Of a stretch of 33,062 nucleotides of DNA, positions 27,622-33,062 are shown piece by piece (position 1 is the first letter of the stretch; the number at the start of each line of letters is the position of its first letter). The DNA comes from Ceratorhiza oryzae-sativae. Taxonomy: Eukaryota; Basidiomycota; Agaricomycetes; Cantharellales; Ceratobasidiaceae. The stretch is from NCBI GenBank assembly GCA_030998015.1, contig JARWMV010000158.1, forward strand, positions 1 through 33,062. The letters are read 5' to 3'. The position numbers were made by a program, and so were the translations under genes. The notes under the pieces were generated by a model. That model did no database searches. It had not been told where the DNA came from and was given only the letters and a program-made list of their open reading frames with translations.

Positions 27622-28280
27622 ACAATCAATTTCATCTTCAGCACCCTTATCTTCTTTTGAGAAATTATTACCTGTTATCGGAATAAACTTAGAAGAAATT
27701 CCTAAAGGTGTTATCCATGCATATTTAGACGATAAAGAAACACTTTATGGGGAATTTCACTCTGCTTCTGAGTTTGCAACAACTAATAACTTAAACCCTT
27801 GGCAAGCCTACCGTTATATTAATTACCCCTGCCAGGACGTGCACTTTAGTGCAGTTCCCTAGGCAGGGAAAGAAAAACAAATACCTATTGCAGGGGGAAT
27901 CCTGACGGTATATCTTTGTTGTACCCTGTAGACCCCCAACAATTGATTGCAGCGTGTACTTGTACACGCTGACGACAGGGTAACCCTTCATATCGGGAAA
28001 CATTACTAGAAATTCAGGATAAAAAAAACTGGCCAGTTGTTTCAATAGATACTTTAGACAACAATTTAGTTCGTTTCCATAATAATCCAAATGCAGCTCG
28101 AGCAGAGCTATCTGATTTATTAGGCATTACCCCTGCCTGGGCAACTGCGCTTTAGCGCACGTCTTGGCAGGGGTAGGATTTAAAACCTTCACGGGGATTT
28201 ACCCAGACTTATATTACAGGCCCTGTTCGAGACGGTAAAATCACTGCACCTTCTAAGTTCAAAAAACGGTTTAAACTATC

Positions 28281-28398
28281 ACTCGAGAATGCATGTAGAT
28301 TTGGCGTCCCATCAATGGGACACCAAATCATGCACTCTCGGCCGCGCCGGCCGCGTTGGGGACGCCCGAAACCATTCGGGCGGTCCCAACGCGACGGT
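28281..28398 (+). repeat. Element K, copy 2, without the nested hairpin
   Basis: Same arms as 26439-26630, but the GACGCCCGAA/TTCGGGCGGTC hairpin is uninterrupted. This is the empty-site counterpart of the two occupied copies. Confidence 0.88.
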
Positions 28399-28899
28399 AT
28401 GGTTGAAAGACTATATTAAAAAAGATTCTTAATTTCCCTGTAGACCCCCAATAATTGCAATGTCGCCATTGACCCCCCAAACTGATGCAGCTATGCTGCA
28501 TTGTTTGGGGGGGTAATGGCCCTCCCAATACGTTGGCCTTACAGGCTTGGTAACGCAGTAGCATGTCCGCCGGCGTTAGAGGGAATCCTCAGATGAGGTA
28601 GCCTTGACCATGAGTCTCATGGTCCAGGCTACCTCCCATAAAGATTCCCTCGTAGAAAATGACGACCGTTCGTCATTTTCAGCCGGCGGCTAAATATCGA
28701 TATTATGCCGCGCACTAGCAATCGCAAACGGTTGCGATTGCTCACGTTGGTTGGTGGGACAAGTCCCACCAGCAACTAACGCGCGCGGACATGCTGCGAC
28801 AGGGAACCCTCCGCGCTTAGATCATTAGAGGCGCGGCCCATGCGCGGAGAGCTCCTCCCAAATCACGATAAGAGGACAAGTCAAAAATCCGTCGGGTCG
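28399..28899. other. Hairpin block upstream of group I core
   Basis: It holds a family D copy (28469-28557), a DHE (28567-28788) inside GCATGT/ACATGC arms, and a degenerate H hairpin (28807-28849). No gene was recognised. Confidence 0.6.
28567..28788 (+). repeat. DHE copy 26, long form
   Basis: 222 bp, flanked by GCATGT and ACATGCTGCGACA as copy 23 is. Confidence 0.95.
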
Positions 28900-29215
28900 T
28901 AGGGGAAAGTAAACAAATATTATAAAAAATACATGCCACAAATTTTAGGGTAACAGCCTTAACCGGTAACGGTTATGAAAAATTACTCTGTATGCTAGGA
29001 TAACCTTAATATTTGAATACCCGCTAAGTCTTTGAACGACTATGGGTCATAATTTCAATATATAATATAGGTCAATTAGCAGGAACCGACCAATAATTAA
29101 GTTCCCCAGAGACTACACGAGTATACCCATAATAACCGTAATCTACAATTCGTAATAAAATGAATAAAAATTGTTATATGGGTAAAGACATAGTCCCATT
29201 TATGCCTCGACCCCA
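28900..29215 (+). ncRNA. Group I intron core before nad5 exon 29524-29727
   Basis: Recognisable parts are CAATTAGCAGGAACCGACCA, AGTTCCCCAGAGACTACACG (P7 5' strand), AGTATACCCATAATAACCG, and GGGTAAAGACATAGTCCC (P7 3' strand) at about 29179-29196. The order is that of a typical group IB core. It is followed by element B and then the exon. Core segments are free of GC inserts. Confidence 0.85.
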
Positions 29216-29304
29216 AGTCGGAGTTGAACAATTCCTTGGCTTGCAGGGTCGGCGCCCGAGTCTGAAGTCGTGTTGTAAACGATTACAGACGAGGGTAAAA
29301 TCAT

Positions 29305-29509
29305 ACCCCCGCTTAGGGTCAACCAGCATTGTATTTATATATAAATACATGCTGTTGACCCGTGGGTATGGTTATCGAGGCCGCGTTCGCGGCGAGGTAT
29401 TGCGAGGTACCCTGGAACTTTAAGTTCCAGGGTACCTCGGAATCAGACGCCGCGCGCACGCCAGGGCCGCCTTGGCTTAAGCCAAGGCGTTCGCAGGCGT
29501 GCACGGGTC
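29305..29509 (-). repeat. Element B, short form (reverse)
   Basis: 205 bp: lacks the inner TTGACCTTAAGGTCAA hairpin and its CTTGGC flanks. It ends 14 bases before the nad5 exon. Confidence 0.9.
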
Positions 29510-29523
29510 ATATAAACATTTGT

Positions 29524-29727
29524 ACCCTAGTTACAGCTGGATGTTACTTACTTCTTAGATCATCCCCATTATTAGAATATAGTTCTACTGCACTATTAGT
29601 AATCTTATGGGTAGGAGCCATAACAGCTTTCTTTGCTGCTTCTACTGGTCTATTGCAAAATGATTTAAAACGAATAATTGCGTTTAGTACTATTTCTCAA
29701 ATGGGATATATTTTCTTAGCTGTTGGT
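29524..29727 (+). CDS. nad5: nad5 internal exon (68 codons)
   Basis: It encodes LVTAGCYLLLRSSPLLEYSS, then LVILWVGAITAFFAASTGLL, QNDLKRIIAFSTISQMGYIF and LAVG. This is the conserved ND5 stretch with the LQNDLKRIIAxSTxSQxGY motif. The last base before the intron is T at 29727; the frame runs on for five codons (LKIGPH) to a stop inside the intron. It joins in sequence to [11 protein letters not shown], found in this window only on the minus strand. No palindromic insert, although B ends 14 bases upstream. Confidence 0.95.
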
Positions 29728-30040
29728 TTGAAAATAGGCCCACATTAAATGCTATCAAATGCTTGAACCACCTTCCCTCCGCGCTCTTTGATCGCCCGCA
29801 GGGCGGCCTAAGCGCGGAGGGCTCCAATAATCGATGATTTGCGAAGGCAAATCTACACCCTGCCTAGAGAACTGCGCTTTAGCGCACGTCTTGGCAGGGG
29901 TATCGATTAGCGGGGTAAGGTAAATAAGCAGGCTTAAATACGCCTCAGAGACTAGAAATAGCAATAGACAAGTGTCTATGAGATATAGTCCGAGCAATTG
30001 TGAGAACAATTGAAATTTCCGCATATTCAATACTACCATA
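29728..30040 (+). ncRNA. Group I intron core after nad5 exon 29524-29727, with element inserted in it
   Basis: The intron 5' part (ATTAAATGCTATCAAATGCT) is split from the core by a reversed C+H composite (29776-29914). The core follows: AAGCAGGCTTAAATACGCCT, CAGAGACTAGAAATAGC and the P7 strand GAGATATAGTCCGAGCAATT (about 29971-29990). The insert probably extends a peripheral loop. The intron continues to the window end and carries endonuclease genes. Confidence 0.8.
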
Positions 30041-30640
30041 AAGGCGGTTACAGGGTATGCGGGTAACTTTCATCCCTGCATGGTCGCATGCCATACCGAG
30101 ATTACATATAACATTAAGCATCGTCCTGAACGGAAAAGATTATGACCCGTGCACGCCTGCGAACTGGCGTGCGCGCGGCGTCTGATTCCGAGGCAATACC
30201 TCGCCGCGAACGCGGCCTCTTTTTTAGTTCATCCACCTTGTAATGAACTAAAAAGTAAGGCCAGGGCTTGTGCCAGGGTCTGTAAAAGAGAATCTAGTTG
30301 TGGTGAGCCCTGGGGTTAGAACGTACTCAGACCAAGGCTCTGCCAGTTAAGTTGGCACCCAGACCAACTGAAGTTTAACTACCCCACAGAATCGTCGCTT
30401 TGCGCTTAGATCATGACAGCACTGGCCAAATCGGACTCTTCGACAGGGTTAGGGTAGGAGTTCTCTAGAGAATGAAGAATGACTAAGCGGAGTCTTTTGA
30501 CACCGTCGACGGTGACCCCCAATAATTGCAATGTCGCCATTGACCCCGGGTAAGATTTGCGAAGGCAAATCTACATCGATTCTCGAGGGTAATAAATCCT
30601 AGTTGTTTTCCCGACTCACGAGTCGGAACATGTCCGCCTC
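30041..30640. other. Intron spacer with deleted B element, no gene recognised
   Basis: 30144-30219 is a minimal B. A TTTTTTAGTTCAT/ATGAACTAAAAA hairpin is at 30219-30253. CCAGGGCTTGTGCCAGGG and a family of CCCTGG repeats follow. CCGACTCACGAGTCGG lies at 30610-30626. No ORF or tRNA was recognised. Confidence 0.5.
30144..30219 (+). repeat. Element B, minimal form
   Basis: Only GACCCGTGCACGCCTGCGAA, CTGGCGTGCGCGCGGCG, TCTGATTCCGAG, and the CGCCGCGAACGCGGC hairpin remain. Both the CTTGGC hairpin and the GAGGTACC hairpin are absent, and the AT hairpin end is gone. Confidence 0.85.
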
Positions 30641-30862
30641 CCGCCGGCGTTAGAGGGAATCCTCAGATGAGGTAGCCTTGACCATGAGTCTCATGGTCCA
30701 GGCTACCTCCCATAAAGATTCCCTCGTAGAAAATGACGACCGTTCGTCATTTTCAGCCGGCGGCTAAATATCGATATTATGCCGCGCACTAGCAATCGCA
30801 AACGGTTGCGATTGCTCACGTTGGTTGGTGGGACAAGTCCCACCAGCAACTAACGCGCGCGG
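30641..30862 (+). repeat. DHE copy 27, long form
   Basis: 222 bp, flanked by ACATGTCCGCCTC and ACATGCAGCGACA, again within ACATG-type arms. Confidence 0.95.
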
Positions 30863-30917
30863 ACATGCAGCGACAGGTATTTAGCATTAGAGACTATCAC
30901 TATACTTTAATTTAGTT

Positions 30918-31123
30918 GACCCGTGCACGCCTGCGAACGCCCTGGCTTAAGCCAAGGCGGCCCTGGCGTGCGCGCGGCGTCTGATTCCGAGGTACCCTGG
31001 AACTTAAAGTTCCAGGGTACCTCGCAATACCTCGCCGCGAACGCGGCCTCGATAACCAAACCCCTCGGGTCAACAGCATGTATTTATATATAAATACAAT
31101 GCTGGTTGACCCTAAGCGGGGGT
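30918..31123 (+). repeat. Element B, short form
   Basis: 206 bp, lacking the inner TTGACCTTAAGGTCAA hairpin. Its AT hairpin supplies an ATG in frame with the following endonuclease fragment. Confidence 0.9.
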
Positions 31124-31595
31124 TTGATTTGCTAACACCTTTAAGCTTAGCCTATTTCGCTATGGATGATGGCTTTTTTAATAAAGGAGCTTTTTATTTT
31201 TGTACTGATAATTTCTCACTTGAAGATAGTAAATATTTATCCTCTATACTTAATACTAAGTTTGATTTAAATACTGCTTTACACAAAAATGGCATTAAAG
31301 ACCAATATAGAGTATAAATGCCCAAATCTAAATTTAATGAGCTAGTTACATTGATTGGTCCGCATATTCATTCATCCACTCGAGAATGCATGTAGATTTG
31401 GCGTCCCATCAATGGGACACCAAATCATGCACTCTCGGCCGCGCCGGCCGCGCTGGGGACGCCCGAAATGCGCTTTATACCTCCAAAACCACCCCCAAAC
31501 AATGCAGCGTAGCTGCACATGTTTGGAGGTGTTTTTGGAAACCATTCGGGCGGTCCCAACGCGACGGTATGCAATATAAAATAAACCCCCTCTAG
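31124..31595 (+). pseudogene. LAGLIDADG (type 2) endonuclease C-terminal fragment
   Basis: LLTPLSLAYFAMDDGFFNKG (second motif), then FYFCTDNFSLEDSKYLSSIL, LNTKFDLNTALHKNG and DQYRV. A TAA stop at 31315-31317 lies where the family reads through; homologous sequence continues in the same frame (MPKSKFNELVTLIGPHIHSS). Element K follows (31378-31568), then MQYKINPL and a stop. The N-terminal half is missing; element B lies at the break. Confidence 0.8.
31378..31568 (+). repeat. Element K with nested D/M hairpin, copy 3
   Basis: As 26439-26630 but one base shorter. It is inserted just before the last conserved residues (LYKI-like QYKI) of the endonuclease fragment. Confidence 0.88.
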
Positions 31596-31596
31596 C

Positions 31597-31740
31597 TTAT
31601 GGAATATATTTTTTTATTAGAGATGCTGGCTTTGACGGTCACGGTCGAGGAGCAGGTCGAGTCACTCTGTTCACAAATCGCTATAAAAGTGATTGTAGTT
31701 ATAAAATTTTAACATTGGAATAATGTTAAAATTCATTGAT
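31597..31740 (+). pseudogene. Possible LAGLIDADG-like fragment
   Basis: The frame LAYGIYFFIRDAGFDGHGRG, then RVTLFTNRYKSDCSYKI resembles a degenerate second motif region (LAYWxxxDG...). The similarity is weak and could be chance. Confidence 0.3.
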
Positions 31741-32097
31741 TGACTCTCCGCGTTAGGGATTCTATGGCGCGCTTGATCAATCAATATAACCCCCGCTCTC
31801 TAAGAGTGTGGGAGCTCTGCGGATTTTTCCGGGAGCCCTGCCTCCGGGGTTGGTCCCTGTAAGGGACCTAACCCCGAGTTGATTTTGACAAACTTTGGTC
31901 TAACTATCAGTCCTCAGCGCTTAGGCCGCGCCTAAAGGCGCGATCAGAGAGTTGGAAGAATTAATAAGCCGAATCTATCGCTATCGCTGACCCATAGATC
32001 CGTGGTAAGGCCTTACCGTAGGTTATCACTATACTAATTTCATATAAATGTTTTATTTATTCAAATCTTTTTTTCGAATAACTCTTTTGTTAATTTT
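31741..32097. other. Intron spacer with hairpins, no gene recognised
   Basis: Hairpins include TTAACATT/AATGTTAA (31709-31733), CCGGGGTTGG/CTAACCCCG (31853-31876), a reversed family H variant (31911-31955), and GGTAAGGCCTTACC (32014-32027). No ORF was recognised. Confidence 0.5.
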
Positions 32098-32269
32098 CCG
32101 CCGGCGTTAGAGGGAATCCTAAAGATTCCCTCGTAGAAAATGACGACCGTTCGTCATTTTCAGCCGGCGGCTAAATATCGATATTATGCCGCGCACTAGC
32201 AATCGCAAACGGTTGCGATTGCTCACGTTGGTTGGTGGGACAAGTCCCACCAGCAACTAACGCGCGCGG
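32098..32269 (+). repeat. DHE copy 28
   Basis: 172-bp short form abutting B' at 32270, the same junction as 13817/13818 (where the DHE is the long form). Confidence 0.95.
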
Positions 32270-32479
32270 GCCCCCGCTCTATCGGCTAAAATCTTAGGTG
32301 TAACCCAAGATTTCAGCCGCCCTGCCTAGAGAACTGCGCTTTAGCGCACGTCTTGGCAGGGGTAATAAAGCGGAGGGTCAACGACCCGTGGGCATTGTTA
32401 ACGAGGCCGCGTTCGCGGCGAGCCGCGCGCACGCCAGGGCCGCCTTGGCAAGCCAAGGCGTTCGCAGGCGTGCACGGGT
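32270..32479 (-). repeat. Element B', copy 5 (reverse)
   Basis: 210 bp. Its left end is one border of the 792-bp inverted repeat (32270-33061 against 3080-3871). Confidence 0.9.
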
Positions 32480-33062
32480 AATAATTATTCCGTTACTATG
32501 TGCCGTTGCAATATCATTTAATGTCGAAAACATTCAGCCAATTGGATATTGTGTAGTACTCTCTTCTTTACCATTATTAAAACCTCGAGAGGGTTTAGTG
32601 TCACGCCGGTTAACTGAATCTGAAAAATTGCAATTTACTCTTTCACCCCAATTGAAAGACATCTTGGTTGGTCTCATACTTGGTGACCTTAATGTTAACA
32701 ACCGAAGGTTAGGTATAAATCCATGTTTAAGGTTTAGACAAGGAGCTGTACATGAAGATTACCTGTTTCACTTGTATGAGCCCGCCGGCGTTAGAGGGAA
32801 TCCTAAAGATTCCCTCGTAGAAAATGACGACCGTTCGTCATTTTCAGCCGGCGGCTAAATATCGATATTATGCCGCGCACTAGCAATCGCAAACGGTTGC
32901 GATTGCTCACGTTGGTTGGTGGGACAAGTCCCACCAGCAACTAACGCGCGCGGAGAATTTTGTCCTTCAGGTCCAAAAACACAAACTTTTAAGCTTAAAG
33001 TCTCGGGGAAAGTTTATAAAGCAATATATTTTGGAACTTACGCTTTACCTTGTTTTGGTGAA
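32480..33062 (+). pseudogene. LAGLIDADG (type 2) homing endonuclease, copy 3 (runs off window)
   Basis: Inverted copy of 3661-3079: the N-terminal IIPLLCAVAISFNVENIQPI, LTESEKLQFTLSPQLKDILV, GLILGDL (first motif), LRFRQGAVHEDYLFHLYE, a DHE (32782-32953), then FCPSGPKTQTFKLKVSGKVY and GTYALPCFGE. It is on the same strand as the nad5 exons at 21.7-29.7 kb. In the other copies this gene ends 21 bases before the nad5 exon LSQHNVALF, so the missing plus-strand nad5 exon may lie just beyond the window. The last base (33062) differs from the minus-strand copies, a silent GAG/GAA change. Confidence 0.85.
32782..32953 (+). repeat. DHE copy 29
   Basis: 172-bp short form, the inverted counterpart of copy 4. 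AG precedes and follows the CCCGCC...GCGCGG unit, a possible 2-bp target duplication. Confidence 0.95.

Larger units (their letters stand above)
25867..28280 (+). pseudogene. GIY-YIG homing endonuclease, interrupted at least five times
   Basis: From MLKIYLFLLLFLM (25867), the catalytic domain begins SSYIYFFINKDSLRRYVGST (GIY as YIYFF, YIG as YVG), then NPVSRLHNYI and NNYYFLPAL-like NYYFLPAL. Element K (26439-26630) follows, then FKTPNYLNLFIELNP and LLEQSIISHLNPEIN (catalytic Glu and Asn region). A DHE (26844-27015) follows, then WNNSHPISVFDIAGNLFNTY; B (27076-27324), then DSINKAKSALGLTEYDIRWN and NRVNHFVLCPKPNLHLRIVD (DNA-binding modules). A DHE (27450-27621) follows, then FEKLLPVIGINLEEIPKGVI; a C module (27826-27868), a J hairpin and another C module (28131-28173) separate further tail pieces (RETLLEIQDKKNWPVVSIDT, ITAPSKFKKRFKLS). 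The protein is unusually long for the family. It is the ORF of the nad5 intron before 29524. Confidence 0.85.

Noticed and set aside
99..32953. CRISPR array
   Set aside because: The repeats are dispersed, in both orientations, over 170 bp long and internally palindromic. There is no regular spacing and there are no spacers.
1..33062. Nuclear copy of mitochondrial DNA or bacterial origin
   Set aside because: Open nad exons, intact group I cores and a foldable tRNA argue for a live mitochondrial genome. The endonuclease types and ND5 sequence are fungal.

Overview
The window is a piece of a fungal mitochondrial genome. Recognised proteins are respiratory complex I subunit nad5 (five exons), the start of nad4L (two copies), and many group I intron homing endonucleases of the LAGLIDADG and GIY-YIG families. 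Tryptophan codons seen in the nad exons are TGG. The NAD5 sequence resembles Mucoromycota or Basidiomycota proteins, but I cannot place the organism more closely. Exons and endonuclease genes are AT-rich. They lie among very many short GC-rich palindromes.

Layout. 1-5000 (mostly minus): a LAGLIDADG ORF cut by the window edge, nad4L exon 1, a group I intron core, a short nad5 exon, a LAGLIDADG ORF and a GIY-YIG ORF. 5000-10500: almost only hairpins, with one good tRNA-Ser(GCU) and a damaged paralogue. 10514-11443 (minus): the nad5 C-terminal exon, followed to 14.9 kb by two broken endonuclease genes. 15229-18565: a 3337-bp direct repeat of 1-3337. 18.6-33 kb (mostly plus): three consecutive nad5 exons (21750-21842, 23872-24207, 29524-29727) separated by group I introns that hold LAGLIDADG and GIY-YIG genes. 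The last 792 bp are an inverted copy of 3080-3871.

The plus-strand nad5 exons join in protein order to the minus-strand exons (2348-2452 or 17576-17680, then 10514-11443). Either nad5 is trans-spliced from both strands, or its 3' half was duplicated in inverted orientation and a plus-strand copy lies beyond 33062. The window end is entering an inverted copy of the intron that precedes the fourth exon, which favours the second reading.

The outstanding feature is a layered population of palindromic elements. The main one (DHE here) is about 172 bp and has 29 copies. It folds as two three-way junctions joined by a linker holding a 12-bp palindrome. Eleven copies carry a 50-bp hairpin passenger in one loop, and a twelfth carries a 43-bp relative at the same point. 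Other families (B, B', C, D, E, F, G, H, I, J, K, M) are nested in one another, interrupt nearly every endonuclease gene, and stop exactly short of every nad exon. Large-repeat boundaries fall at these elements. The family letters are mine, and no database search was possible.
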